Positions 35,290 to 44,063 of a stretch of DNA of 64,000 nucleotides are shown one piece after another. The first letter of the stretch is position 1. Every line of letters starts with the position of its first letter. The notes below the pieces were generated by a model. That model saw only the letters and a list, made by a program, of their open reading frames with translations, did not search any database and was not told the DNA's origin. A program made the translations under genes and the position numbers. The DNA is from Aeriscardovia sp. (GTDB lineage Bacteria; Actinomycetota; Actinomycetes; Actinomycetales; Bifidobacteriaceae). Location of the stretch: contig JAFRAT010000017.1 in assembly GCA_017405305.1 (NCBI GenBank), positions 1 through 64,000 of the forward strand. The letters are read 5' to 3'.

Positions 35290-37047
35290 TCATTCCTCGG
35301 TAGCGGCCTTTGCGTCCTGGGCGAGAAGCGCGTCCTCGATCAGTTCCTTCGGCAGGCTATCCATGGTGTCGGTTATGGAGAAGCGGTGCTTGATCGGCAT
35401 GCCCATGGAGTTCTGGTCGTAGGACAGGACCGTGGTGGACACGTTCGACAGCGACTTGCCCGGCTTCTTGAGACCTTCGATTTCCCATGTATACGGGGCG
35501 AACTTGTTCGCCGGGTCGACCCAATCCTTGTTCTTGGAGATCGCGGACAGGATAAACGGGATGGCCACGATGATGACGCAGAGCAGGATGATAACCGTCA
35601 CATAGGTGACCGGCGAGCCGACCTCCTCGGCCACCTGGGCCGGCGGCCAGATCGCCATGACAATGCCGAAGATGCTGGTGGCGATGCCGGCGCCGGCGAC
35701 GATCCAGGCGCCGGTCTTGCCGCCGGGCACGGAGAAGACGCGCGGACGGTTGGTCTGCGTGTACTTCATGCGCAGGAACGTGGCGAACATGAGAATGTAG
35801 TAAATGAGGTAGAGCACCGTCGTGGCCTGCGAGATCATAATGACGAAGCCTTCGACGTTCGGCATGAGTTCGAAGACGAAGGACAGGACTGTGAAAATGA
35901 TGCACTGCAGGTACACCAGGCGCGCCGGCATGCCGTGCTTGTTCTTTGCCTGGAGCCACTTCGGCATGAAGCCGGCGCCGCCGGCCTGGCCGAACATGAG
36001 GGACGGGGCCGCGAACATGGCGATGTTGGCGGTGACGTTATTAAACATGCTGATGTAGACGATGACCAGGTAGAGCCATGGTGCGCCGATCGTGGCACCC
36101 AGGACCATGAATACCTGGTTGAGCGAGTAGATGACGTTGATGCTGTCGTTCGGGACGACCATGGCGATGACGAGCGTGCCGACGATGAAGATGACGAGGC
36201 AGGCAAAGACCGTCAGAACGGTGGCAGTGACATAGCTGCGCTCCGGGTGCTTCATCTTGGCGACGTAGACGGCGTTATCGTCGATGCCGGCGTAGCCGAA
36301 GAACACGGTCGCGGCGAGCGAGAGAGTGGACATGCCCCAGGTGTTCGGGACGATGTCCTTCGGGTTGGTGCTCATGTAGATGTGGTGGCCTTGGGCGATG
36401 TAGACGATGCCGAGGACGATCATGAGCAGCAGCGGCAGGATGGTGCCGACGGTGACGCCGACAGCGACGATCTTGTCGAAGAACTTGACGCCCTTGTTGC
36501 AGATCCAGGCTTCGATCCAGAAGCTGATGATCCAGGCGATCATGATCCAGATGAATGCGGCCTGGCTGATGTACTTCGTCGGGTCCTCGGCGAAGTTGAT
36601 GGCGTAGTTGAAGTTCGGTCCGAAGAACGCGATGGTCTCGGTGTAGGAGGCCGGCGTCTGGGCGAGGTTCAGAGCGTTCTGGATCCACAGGACGAAAACG
36701 CAGAGGACGGCCCAGGACCTGCCGATGCCTTCGCCGACCCAGCGGAAGATGCCGCCGGCCTCAGGCCAGCCGGTCGCCAGCTCGGCGGCGACCAGAGCAG
36801 TCGGGATGAAGAAGAGGATGGCTCCGGCGATGTAGAAGAAGACCGAGGAGAGGCCATAGAAGGCCATCTGCACGTCGTTGCCGATGCCGACCATCATCGA
36901 GATGTTCATGAAGGTCATGGCGAGGATGGAAACGTAGCGCTTCTTGAGGTTCGGATTCGCATGGAACCTGGCGTACGTGCCGTGGGTCGTGGTGACGATA
37001 GGGCCGTCCGATGTGGGCGAGGACGGCTGGACAGCTGTTGTGTTCAT
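35290..37047 (-). CDS. APC-superfamily amino-acid permease, glutamate:GABA antiporter-like
   Basis: A 585-residue polytopic protein with about twelve membrane segments. The N-terminal membrane block (LAMTFMNISMMVGIGNDVQ), AAELATGWPEAGGIFRWVGE and the NRPRVFSVPGGKTGAWIVAG loop are typical of the GadC branch of APC transporters. A hydrophilic tail of about 75 residues follows the last segment. The start at 37047 is set by GGAGG with a five-base spacer; two further ATGs upstream lack such support. The intergenic region upstream carries a repeated operator-like motif, so expression is probably regulated. Shares family but not close similarity with the permease at 1.1-2.8 kb. Substrate unknown. 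Confidence 0.9.
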   Translation of the reverse strand: MNTTAVQPSSPTSDGPIVTTTHGTYARFHANPNLKKRYVSILAMTFMNISMMVGIGNDVQMAFYGLSSVFFYIAGAILFFIPTALVAAELATGWPEAGGIFRWVGEGIGRSWAVLCVFVLWIQNALNLAQTPASYTETIAFFGPNFNYAINFAEDPTKYISQAAFIWIMIAWIISFWIEAWICNKGVKFFDKIVAVGVTVGTILPLLLMIVLGIVYIAQGHHIYMSTNPKDIVPNTWGMSTLSLAATVFFGYAGIDDNAVYVAKMKHPERSYVTATVLTVFACLVIFIVGTLVIAMVVPNDSINVIYSLNQVFMVLGATIGAPWLYLVIVYISMFNNVTANIAMFAAPSLMFGQAGGAGFMPKWLQAKNKHGMPARLVYLQCIIFTVLSFVFELMPNVEGFVIMISQATTVLYLIYYILMFATFLRMKYTQTNRPRVFSVPGGKTGAWIVAGAGIATSIFGIVMAIWPPAQVAEEVGSPVTYVTVIILLCVIIVAIPFILSAISKNKDWVDPANKFAPYTWEIEGLKKPGKSLSNVSTTVLSYDQNSMGMPIKHRFSITDTMDSLPKELIEDALLAQDAKAATEE

Positions 37048-37130
37048 AGTATCCTCCATGGCTGTCGTCGGCGACAGCCTAACCACGCCACTCTATGACA
37101 AAAAGCTGTGCGTTCTAGATGTTTTCGCCG

Positions 37131-37174
37131 TGGAAACGTTGCCATTTTTTGATGGAAACGTTGCCATGGCAACG
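37131..37174. promoter_or_regulatory. Operator-like direct repeat plus palindrome
   Basis: TGGAAACGTTGCCAT occurs twice, at 37131-37145 and 37153-37167, with starts 22 bp apart (two helical turns). The second copy overlaps the perfect 16-bp palindrome CGTTGCCATGGCAACG (37159-37174). The central CG and imperfect symmetry resemble LacI-family operators. The site lies in the 370-bp divergent region between the permease (start 37047, minus) and the TRIC-like gene (start 37418, plus). The remainder of this region shows no gene. Confidence 0.6.
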
Positions 37175-37417
37175 GTTCTGCGCAAAGACCCCTTCGCGGA
37201 AGCCGGACGGGAAGGTGGAACGTCTACGGCTAATAATCCAGCGGCCTCCAGAAACGCAGCCGGACGGCGCTGCCGCTGGCTTCCGTATCCTGCCTGACAC
37301 GCCCGGCCATCAGACGGATGCGCGCTTTGTAAACGAATAGTTGCGCCTCGGCGTGCCCGCCATCCGTCGGCGATAATGGGCGATGAGACACGCGGGGAAC
37401 GACGGGAAGGGGAAAGG

Positions 37418-38380
37418 ATGTCACTGCTTCTTGCGGGAGCCGCCGTCGCGGCCGGCGCTCCGGTTCGCGCGCTCGCCGCGGCCCATCCGCCGCTGGCCGG
37501 CCTGGACTCGGCGCCGGTCCTGACCCTCGCGGCCCCGATCACGGAGGCGGCGCCGCTGCCGCTGGAAAGCAACTGGTTCTTCCTGGCGGTCGAATATCTG
37601 GCGACTTTCTTTTGCGGAACCATCGGCGGCATGGCGGCTTATCAGCATGGCTACGACTCTTTCGCCATCATGGTGGCTGCCTGGTTCACCGCCTTGGGAG
37701 GCGGCACCATCCGAGACGTGCTCATCGGCTGTTTCCCGCCGGTCAACCTCTCGAACTACTGGTACCTGGGCATCGCGCTGTTCTCAGGCGTCATTGTCAT
37801 CATCTTCCATCCCGAGATGGAGAAAATGTACTGGACGACGACGGTGTTCGACGCCTTGGCCCTGGCTCTCTTCGCCGTCGACGGCACCACGAAGGGCATC
37901 GCCTACCATATGCCCGCCATCACGGCCGTGTTTCTTGGCCTCATCACCGGCGTCGGCGGCGGCGTGTGCAGGGACATCATCATCAATGAGGTGCCGATGG
38001 TCATCAAGGACCGGCATTTCTACGCCGTGCCCGCCCTGGGTGCCAGCGTGCTGACGGTCTTCGTGTGCAAGGCCTACATCCGCAACCTCATCAATTTCCC
38101 CGCCGAGATCATCCTCGACCTCATCATTGTGACGCTGGTCGTGGCGGTAAGGCTGCTGTCCGTGAAATTCGACTGGGTCATGCCTGGCGCTGCCAAACGG
38201 ACACGGGCGCTGACCTTGCACCGGTCGCGCTCCGGCATCCGCCACCACCATCCGAGCTACCGCAGCACGAGTGCCGGCCATCGCACCACGATCGACCGGT
38301 CGCGCACGGGGCGCGCGCACGTGCATCGCCGCCGTCGCCGCCGTTCGAAGAAAGACGGCGAGGAACAGCTGCTGAGGTAA
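37418..38380 (+). CDS. TRIC-family (YadS/UPF0126) cation channel
   Basis: A 320-residue membrane protein with two repeats of the TRIC fold: WFTALGGGTIRDVLIGCFPP and GLITGVGGGVCRDIIINEVP, each with the conserved GGG.xRD motif. TRIC-family proteins form trimeric potassium-permeable channels; a transport role for amino acids has also been suggested for some bacterial members. An Ala-rich hydrophobic N-terminus (residues 1-50) and an Arg/His-rich C-terminal tail of about 70 residues are extra to the core. ATG 37418 follows GGGGAAAGG. It diverges from the permease gene across the repeated motif. Confidence 0.87.
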   Translation: MSLLLAGAAVAAGAPVRALAAAHPPLAGLDSAPVLTLAAPITEAAPLPLESNWFFLAVEYLATFFCGTIGGMAAYQHGYDSFAIMVAAWFTALGGGTIRDVLIGCFPPVNLSNYWYLGIALFSGVIVIIFHPEMEKMYWTTTVFDALALALFAVDGTTKGIAYHMPAITAVFLGLITGVGGGVCRDIIINEVPMVIKDRHFYAVPALGASVLTVFVCKAYIRNLINFPAEIILDLIIVTLVVAVRLLSVKFDWVMPGAAKRTRALTLHRSRSGIRHHHPSYRSTSAGHRTTIDRSRTGRAHVHRRRRRRSKKDGEEQLLR

Positions 38381-38403
38381 AAACGTTTTTCGGCGGCCCC
38401 GTT

Positions 38404-39063
38404 TTAGCGGGCAAAAATGCGCCCGCCGTCGCGCAGCAGGATGACGGCACAGAGCACTAGGATCCACAGGACGTCGCCCAGCAGGTCGAGGTTCGGCCGG
38501 TAGCAGTCGTCCAGATAGCGGCGCAGCCCGGCGAAGCGTCCGCCGGCGCGCGGAGCGTCCTGGATGACGACGGTGGCGTGCGTGATAGCCATGAACTGAA
38601 TGGTGGTGGAGAACATCAGCGTCAGGCACCAGGGGCACAAGGCGTTGATGACGAACAGCTCCTGGCTCAGCAGCCAGTAGGAGTAGAGCAGCGCGGCTAG
38701 TCCGCCCCACCAGGTGGCGAGGGAGAACCAGCGCGGGAAGCGCGTGCGCGTCAGCCCCAGCACAGCGATGGTCACGAACACGGCTTCGAAGCAGATGCCG
38801 AAGAACGAATTGGGGAAGTGCATCCCGAACAGGTGGATGGGGTCGGCTTGCCAGCTGGCAGCCACGTCCGAGCAGGAGACGACGGCGTTGATGTCGCAGG
38901 ACAGCGCGATGTCCGGCTTGGCCGCCATCTTGAGGGTATCGGATGAGAGACAGAACGAGACGACCAATGCCACGAGCGACATGACCAGCATGACGAGATA
39001 GACGGCGGTCGGCTGGTGCCTCCAGGATTCGCGCCAGTTGTTCCTCGTCGCCCTCGGATTCAT
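38404..39063 (-). CDS. Vitamin K epoxide reductase (VKOR) family protein
   Basis: Membrane oxidoreductase that reoxidises a DsbA-like partner for disulfide formation, usually passing electrons to a quinone. Five or so hydrophobic segments; redox residues are a first pair in CDINAVVSCSDV and the active-site CPWC (INALCPWCLTL). The 219-residue length and the C-terminal membrane end fit actinobacterial VKOR; no thioredoxin domain is fused. ATG 39063 follows GAGGAAGG. Divergent from the PHP gene, convergent with the TRIC-like gene. Confidence 0.9.
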   Translation of the reverse strand: MNPRATRNNWRESWRHQPTAVYLVMLVMSLVALVVSFCLSSDTLKMAAKPDIALSCDINAVVSCSDVAASWQADPIHLFGMHFPNSFFGICFEAVFVTIAVLGLTRTRFPRWFSLATWWGGLAALLYSYWLLSQELFVINALCPWCLTLMFSTTIQFMAITHATVVIQDAPRAGGRFAGLRRYLDDCYRPNLDLLGDVLWILVLCAVILLRDGGRIFAR

Positions 39064-39129
39064 ATCATGCCTTCCTCGTGATCGCGCCGTGGCGCGCCTT
39101 GCTACGGACACCAGCTTACGATAAGCCCT

Positions 39130-40002
39130 ATGGAAAAGACCTCAGGATGGGATTTGCACTGCCACACCGTTTTCTCGGATGGCACGCGCACGCCGCTGCA
39201 ATTAGTGCAGGAAGCGCGCGAACGTGGTTTGGACGGCGCGGCGATTACCGACCATGACACCGCGGCTGGCTGGACAGAAGCTGCAAATGCCGCGCGTGAA
39301 CTGGGGATGCCCTTGATCCGCGGCACCGAGATGAGCGCGCACTGGCCATTGGGCGGAAGGAAAATCTCCGTCCACGTGCTGGCCTGGCTATACGACCCCG
39401 ATGGCCGTCGGCTGGCCGAGCTATTCGCCCGCACCCGCCAGCGACGTCTCGAGCGCGCCCGGATCATGGTGGCCAACCTCGCGCGGGATTATCCCATCAG
39501 CTGGGAGTCGGTATGCGACCAGGCTAAGGAAAGCGACGCGACGACCGTCGGACGGCCGCATATGGCGGACGCGCTCGTGGCCGCCGGCGTGTACCGCACG
39601 CGCGCGGACGCCTTTGACGGCGTTCTCAGCAAGCGCGGGCCGTACTACGTGCCGGTGGAGACGCCTACAGCGACGGAAGCCATCCGCGCCATCAAGGACG
39701 CCGGAGGAGTCGCGGCGCTAGCCCACGTTGGGTCGTTCGCGCGCAACCGCGTCATCCTGTCGGATGATCAGATCCGCGCGTGCGTCGATTGCGGGCTGGA
39801 CGCGCTGGAGGTGCGCCACCGCGAGAACTCGCCGGAGCAGCGCACCCGTCTGACGGGGCTGGCGCGCCGGTGGGGGCTGCTGGTCACAGGCGGCTCGGAC
39901 TGGCACGGTCGGGGCGGCAAACCGAACATGCTGGGCGAGAACAGCACGGACGCCGCCACTGTCAAGGAGATCGCGCGCCGCGGGGCTATTCCCGTCGTGT
40001 GA
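39130..40002 (+). CDS. PHP-domain phosphoesterase
   Basis: A 290-residue metal-dependent phosphoesterase of the YciV/RNase AM group, whose characterised members hydrolyse 3',5'-nucleoside bisphosphates or short 5' RNA ends. PHP motifs: WDLHCHTVFSDGT, AAITDHDTAAGW, LIRGTEMSAHW, AALAHVGSF, and VTGGSDWHGRG, together supplying the His/Asp/Glu metal ligands. ATG 39130 begins just before the first motif. Ends at a terminator hairpin shared with the convergent DUF3107 gene. Confidence 0.92.
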   Translation: MEKTSGWDLHCHTVFSDGTRTPLQLVQEARERGLDGAAITDHDTAAGWTEAANAARELGMPLIRGTEMSAHWPLGGRKISVHVLAWLYDPDGRRLAELFARTRQRRLERARIMVANLARDYPISWESVCDQAKESDATTVGRPHMADALVAAGVYRTRADAFDGVLSKRGPYYVPVETPTATEAIRAIKDAGGVAALAHVGSFARNRVILSDDQIRACVDCGLDALEVRHRENSPEQRTRLTGLARRWGLLVTGGSDWHGRGGKPNMLGENSTDAATVKEIARRGAIPVV

Positions 40003-40011
40003 GAAACGAAA

Positions 40012-40048
40012 AAGGTCCCGTGCCGGCGAACGCCAAGCGCGGGGCCTT
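40012..40048. terminator. Terminator between PHP gene and DUF3107
   Basis: AAGGTCCCG (40012-40020) pairs with CGGGGCCTT (40040-40048) with one G-U pair, followed by CTTC; on the minus strand the run is also U-rich (TTTTTCG). Probably bidirectional. Confidence 0.6.
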
Positions 40049-40071
40049 CTTCATCCGGCCGACTGGCACGC

Positions 40072-40317
40072 TCACTGGTTGAGTGGGCCGAATCCCAGCG
40101 GCCGCGCCTTCTGCGCGCCGACGACGGCATAGCCAACGGCGGATCCCGGGATGAGGATGCGGCGGCCCTTTGCGTCGGTGAGCCGTGTGGTGGAACCGTT
40201 GGCGATGGCCTCATCGAGGTCGTCCATCACGCTATCGGCGGATTGCTCCGTGGTAAAGGTCAGGGGGCGTCCGACCTGCTTGATGCCGATTTCGACGTTG
40301 ATTTCGCTGGTGTTCAC
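40072..40317 (-). CDS. DUF3107 protein
   Basis: An 81-residue actinobacteria-specific protein (family of the mycobacterial TB9.4 protein). The whole sequence fits the family: a beta strand-rich start VEIGIKQVGRPLTF, the central QSADSVMDDLDEAIANG, and the basic ILIPGSAVGYAVVG end. Function unknown. Its ATG overlaps the stop of the upstream phosphotransferase gene by four bases (40314-40317), so the two are translationally coupled. Confidence 0.92.
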   Translation of the reverse strand: MNTSEINVEIGIKQVGRPLTFTTEQSADSVMDDLDEAIANGSTTRLTDAKGRRILIPGSAVGYAVVGAQKARPLGFGPLNQ

Positions 40318-42245
40318 TTGTTCTCTCCATTCTTCGCGCTCTGGACGGTGGCTTGCAGGACCATCGTAGCCGGGTAGGCGGTTTCATCGCTGCCGTTTTC
40401 GCTGTCCGCATGCGCGGTGACGATAGTCATGTGCCGGTCCTTTGCGGATTGCAGGGCCGCGGCCTGCGCCGCCGAAATCGAGTAGGTGTCGTTGGACGCC
40501 GCCGCAGGCTGGGGCGTCGTCGGCTGGACCGCGGACTGGCTCGTGGTCGGCTTGCGCAGCGGTTCGTCCGCGCCGCGTAGCCGTACGGAACCGGCGACGT
40601 GCACGTCCGCTCCGATGGACTGCCGCTGGCTGGCAGCGAAGGACGCGGCACTGAACAGAGCGGTGTCCAACTCGCTCATCGGCTTTGGATTGCCGTTCTC
40701 GTCCAGATTCGCCTTCTTCTCTTGCTCGGCCTGCAGATCGATGCCGTTGCGGTTGGCGATGGCGGCGCGCGCGACTGTCTGCAGCATGGCCGCGGCCAGG
40801 GCCGGGTCCTGCGGCCGTGCCGCAGGACCCGGCCGGGCGGAGGCGTTGAGCTGAGCGTCGTTCCGATCGGTAAAGCCGTCGGCGGCACTCTGGTCGCTCG
40901 CGGTCGCGGCCAGGCGCGCGCTGGCTTCGGCGGAACGCTCCGCAGACGCGGCGGCGTTATTGGCAGACGCGTTATCATCGAGGTCGTCGGTCTGGATGCC
41001 GGTGCTGCGCGCAGCGTCGACCACAACGCGCGCAGCGTCCTCGGCGGACGACGGCACGTCGGGGCGCGCGGGATCGAGCGTCGACACGATGCTCGTCACG
41101 GCCTCGGACGCAGCGTCACCGGTGCCGTCGCCCCAGCGGATGGATGGTCCGCCGAACTCCTGTTGGACTTGCTCGCGCATTCGCGGGGAGCCGGACTTGC
41201 CCAGCAGCGTGCCGACGGTCACCGTGGAGTTGGCGTCCTCCTTGGCGGCGTCCTCTTGGCTTGCGCGGGAGGCGTTGACGGAGTTGTCCGGCGTAACGGC
41301 GGTGACCGGAGTCAGGATGGAGGCGAGGTTCTCCACGCGGACGCGCGCCTCGTCGATCCAGACGCGGTCCATGGAGTCGAGGGAGCGAAGGAAGTCGGTG
41401 ACGATGTTCATCTGGCGCCACAGGCGGGCGCGCGGCACGATGCGCGAGTCCATATGCGAACCCATGACGCGGCCGTACTCCGACAAGACGGCGTCGCGCT
41501 GCACATCGGAGATGGAGTCCTCGAACAGCCACGCAAAGTCGCGGGCCGGGTCGCTGATCTGCAGTCGCTCCCAGTTGCGGATGGCACTGACGCCAGAATC
41601 GAGGAACAGCACGTCATTGGGCCGGTAATCGCCGTGCACGAGGCTCGCGCGGAAGTCCCACAACGCGTCGACAGTGATGAGCTGGTCCCAGCGGTTGAGG
41701 ATGGAGCGCGGAATGTCGCGCTCGATGGTCAGATGGTCCATCCAGGCCTTCAACTCTTCGCGGATCGCCGAGCCGCTGAACGTCTGGTAGCCGGATTCCA
41801 TGAGTTTGTCCGGCTTGAGACAGTGGATCTTGGCGATGGCCGCGCCCAGGGACGCGCACAGGGAGGTGTCCAGGGATTCGAACGGGCGCGGGAACCCTTC
41901 GAGCTGCAGGGTGATGAGGACTGTCTTTAGACCGTTATCCGTCTTGGCGTCGCCGGTGTGCACAGTCCTCTCGAGCTGGAAACCCAGCCGGCGCAGCAGC
42001 TCGCCGCTTGGACGGATGGAGTTGGCAGCAGCGGCGCGTTTGCGCAGCAGCGCGCAGGCCTGTTCGTCTAGGCCAACGCTGATGTCGTAGGAGTCGCCGT
42101 TCTGGGTCAGAAGGATGCCGGTAACGATGTCCTTGCCCTCGTCCGTGCGCGGCAAATCGTCCGTCAGACTCACCGACACGATCGGCAAGTCGGGAGCAAC
42201 GGCGGACGCGAGCGCAGCAAGGAAATAGGGACTCCGATTTTTCAC
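40314..42245 (-). CDS. Aminoglycoside-phosphotransferase-like protein with long disordered tail
   Basis: A 643-residue protein: residues about 1-300 have the APH (kinase-like) fold, with the catalytic loop SLVHGDYRPNDVLFLD and SDPARDFAWLFEDS; residues 330-643 are Ala/Ser/Asp/Gln-rich and probably disordered. The second metal-binding Asp, normally in a V-I-D-W-E context, reads A-I-R-N-W-E, so this may be an inactive or altered kinase. The start is GTG at 42245; an overlapping ATG is out of frame. It diverges from the helicase gene by about 50 bp and couples to DUF3107 downstream. Substrate unknown; no sign of antibiotic-resistance function. Confidence 0.82.
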   Translation of the reverse strand: MKNRSPYFLAALASAVAPDLPIVSVSLTDDLPRTDEGKDIVTGILLTQNGDSYDISVGLDEQACALLRKRAAAANSIRPSGELLRRLGFQLERTVHTGDAKTDNGLKTVLITLQLEGFPRPFESLDTSLCASLGAAIAKIHCLKPDKLMESGYQTFSGSAIREELKAWMDHLTIERDIPRSILNRWDQLITVDALWDFRASLVHGDYRPNDVLFLDSGVSAIRNWERLQISDPARDFAWLFEDSISDVQRDAVLSEYGRVMGSHMDSRIVPRARLWRQMNIVTDFLRSLDSMDRVWIDEARVRVENLASILTPVTAVTPDNSVNASRASQEDAAKEDANSTVTVGTLLGKSGSPRMREQVQQEFGGPSIRWGDGTGDAASEAVTSIVSTLDPARPDVPSSAEDAARVVVDAARSTGIQTDDLDDNASANNAAASAERSAEASARLAATASDQSAADGFTDRNDAQLNASARPGPAARPQDPALAAAMLQTVARAAIANRNGIDLQAEQEKKANLDENGNPKPMSELDTALFSAASFAASQRQSIGADVHVAGSVRLRGADEPLRKPTTSQSAVQPTTPQPAAASNDTYSISAAQAAALQSAKDRHMTIVTAHADSENGSDETAYPATMVLQATVQSAKNGENK

Positions 42246-42296
42246 ATTTCAACACTAATACAAACGAAGCGATGAAATCCTGGCATACGCGCAAAA

Positions 42297-43919
42297 ATGA
42301 GAATTATGACACAAATCCCTTCTGACGAGCTGCTGGCCGGCTTGGACGACGCTCAGCGACGTGCCGCGACCTGTCTCGACGGGCCGGTCCGTATCCTGGC
42401 GGTAGCCGGTGCCGGCAAGACGCGGACCATCACCCGGCGCATCGCCTACGGGTGCGCGACCGGCAAGTGGAACCCTCGCCGGACGGTGGCCGTCACGTTC
42501 ACCGACAAGGCCGCGCAGGAGATGCAGAGCCGCCTGCGGAAGTTGGGAGCAGCCGAAGTGACGGCGGCGACCTTCCACTCGTTAGCGTTTTCGCAGCTGG
42601 GACGCGTCTGGCGCGACCTTGTTGGCGGCGACATGCCCATCCTCATGGCCGGACCGTCCAGCCACGGTCCGGCTGGCCAGGACCCAGAGGCACCCGACCC
42701 CCTAGCGCTGGTGGCCGACGTCGTCGATAGCGTTTCACCGGCGCAGAGCACGTCGCCCCGCGAAGCCCAGGATGTGCTCTCGGAGATCTCCTGGACGAAA
42801 TCAGAGCTGATTCCACCCGAGGATTACCCGGCGATGTGTGCGCGCACGAGCCGCGTCCCACCGGCAGCGCTGGACCCCAAGCGGATGCAGGCCATTCTGC
42901 TGCGCTACGAGCAGGCGAAATCCGAACGGCACGCTATGGACTTCGACGACATTCTGCTGATTCTCTGCCACCTGATCGAGACGTCAGACGAAGCAGCGAT
43001 GATGACGCGCGATACGATCGGCTGGCTCACAGTCGACGAGTACCAGGACGTTTCCCCGCTGGAGCACCGGCTCGTGGACCTGTGGCTGGGCGCGGGGAGC
43101 AGGGCGAAATCCACGGCGTCGGCGAACCGCAATATCTGCGTGGTGGGCGACCCGGCGCAGACCATCTATTCCTTCGCCGGAGCCACCAGCTGGTACCTGC
43201 TAAACTTCGCGCGCGAGTTCGCTCCCTTGTCGGCCGACGTCAAGCTGACGACGGACTACCGGTCGGTGCCCGCCATCGTCGGCTGCGCGAACCGCGTGCT
43301 GGGGCGCTCGCCGCAGGCGCGGAACTATGTGCGCCTGCATCCGGCGGACGTGGCAACCTCGGCAGCGGCACCGGCTGCTGCTACGGTTTTGTCTGCTCAT
43401 GCGTCTCCGGGCCTTCGGTTCGTCCGGTTTGACACTGACGAGCAGGAGGCGCGGGCGGTCGCGCGGAGAATTGCCGAGCTGACCGCTGGCGGCGAGCCAG
43501 GTGACGAGATCGCCGTTCTGACGCGGACCAACGCGCAGCTGGACCCGTTCCGCGCAGCGATGGAGGAAGCGGGCATCCCCTACCGGATGCGCCGCGACGG
43601 GGCCGTCGGCGCGGAGAAACCGACGGTACCCCGGTCCATCCGGGAGGCCATTCGCCGGGGGAGCGTCTCGTCGCTGCCAGCACCGGTGACGCTCTCGACG
43701 ATCCACGCCGCCAAGGGTCTGGAGTGGAACATCGTGTTCGTGTGCGGCGCATCCGACGGGCTCATCCCGTACAGCGCCGCCGCGGGCGACGAGCAAATCG
43801 AGGAAGAACGCCGTCTGCTTTACGTCGCCGTCACTCGCGGCAGGCGCCGGGTGCTGCTGTCCTACGCGCTGCGCAAGGACGCGGTCTCGCCGCTACGCCG
43901 TTCCAGCCGGTTCCTCTGA
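42297..43919 (+). CDS. Compact UvrD/PcrA-like ATP-dependent DNA helicase
   Basis: Superfamily 1A helicase, 540 residues. Motifs in order: Q-motif region LDDAQRRAATCLDGP, Walker A AVAGAGKTRTITRR, motif II TVDEYQDVSPLEH, motif III TIYSFAGATSWYLL, motif IV KLTTDYRS, motif V LSTIHAAKGLEWNIVF, motif VI LLYVAVTRGRRRVLLSYAL. Only about 30 residues separate RMRRDGAVG from motif V, where subdomain 2B (over 100 residues) sits in UvrD/PcrA; no HRDC or RQC domain follows. A -10-like CATACG seven bases before ATG 42297 suggests a leaderless start; ATG 42306 is the alternative. Confidence 0.87.
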   Translation: MRIMTQIPSDELLAGLDDAQRRAATCLDGPVRILAVAGAGKTRTITRRIAYGCATGKWNPRRTVAVTFTDKAAQEMQSRLRKLGAAEVTAATFHSLAFSQLGRVWRDLVGGDMPILMAGPSSHGPAGQDPEAPDPLALVADVVDSVSPAQSTSPREAQDVLSEISWTKSELIPPEDYPAMCARTSRVPPAALDPKRMQAILLRYEQAKSERHAMDFDDILLILCHLIETSDEAAMMTRDTIGWLTVDEYQDVSPLEHRLVDLWLGAGSRAKSTASANRNICVVGDPAQTIYSFAGATSWYLLNFAREFAPLSADVKLTTDYRSVPAIVGCANRVLGRSPQARNYVRLHPADVATSAAAPAAATVLSAHASPGLRFVRFDTDEQEARAVARRIAELTAGGEPGDEIAVLTRTNAQLDPFRAAMEEAGIPYRMRRDGAVGAEKPTVPRSIREAIRRGSVSSLPAPVTLSTIHAAKGLEWNIVFVCGASDGLIPYSAAAGDEQIEEERRLLYVAVTRGRRRVLLSYALRKDAVSPLRRSSRFL

Positions 43920-44063
43920 GCAGGCTCGCCGGGAGGAAGACGGTCGAAGAAAGCGCTGCAAGAGCGAAAGAACCGCGCTGGCATGATGCTGGCACGGTCC
44001 TTTGATTGATGTTGGCCTGCCGGACGAGTGGCCGAAATCGGCTCACCGCGAGGAGGGGTTGGA

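Noticed and set aside
35173-37098. 641-codon plus-strand frame, highly acidic, across the second permease
   Set aside because: Exact antisense of the permease; its acidic repeat-like composition mirrors the complementary hydrophobic codons.
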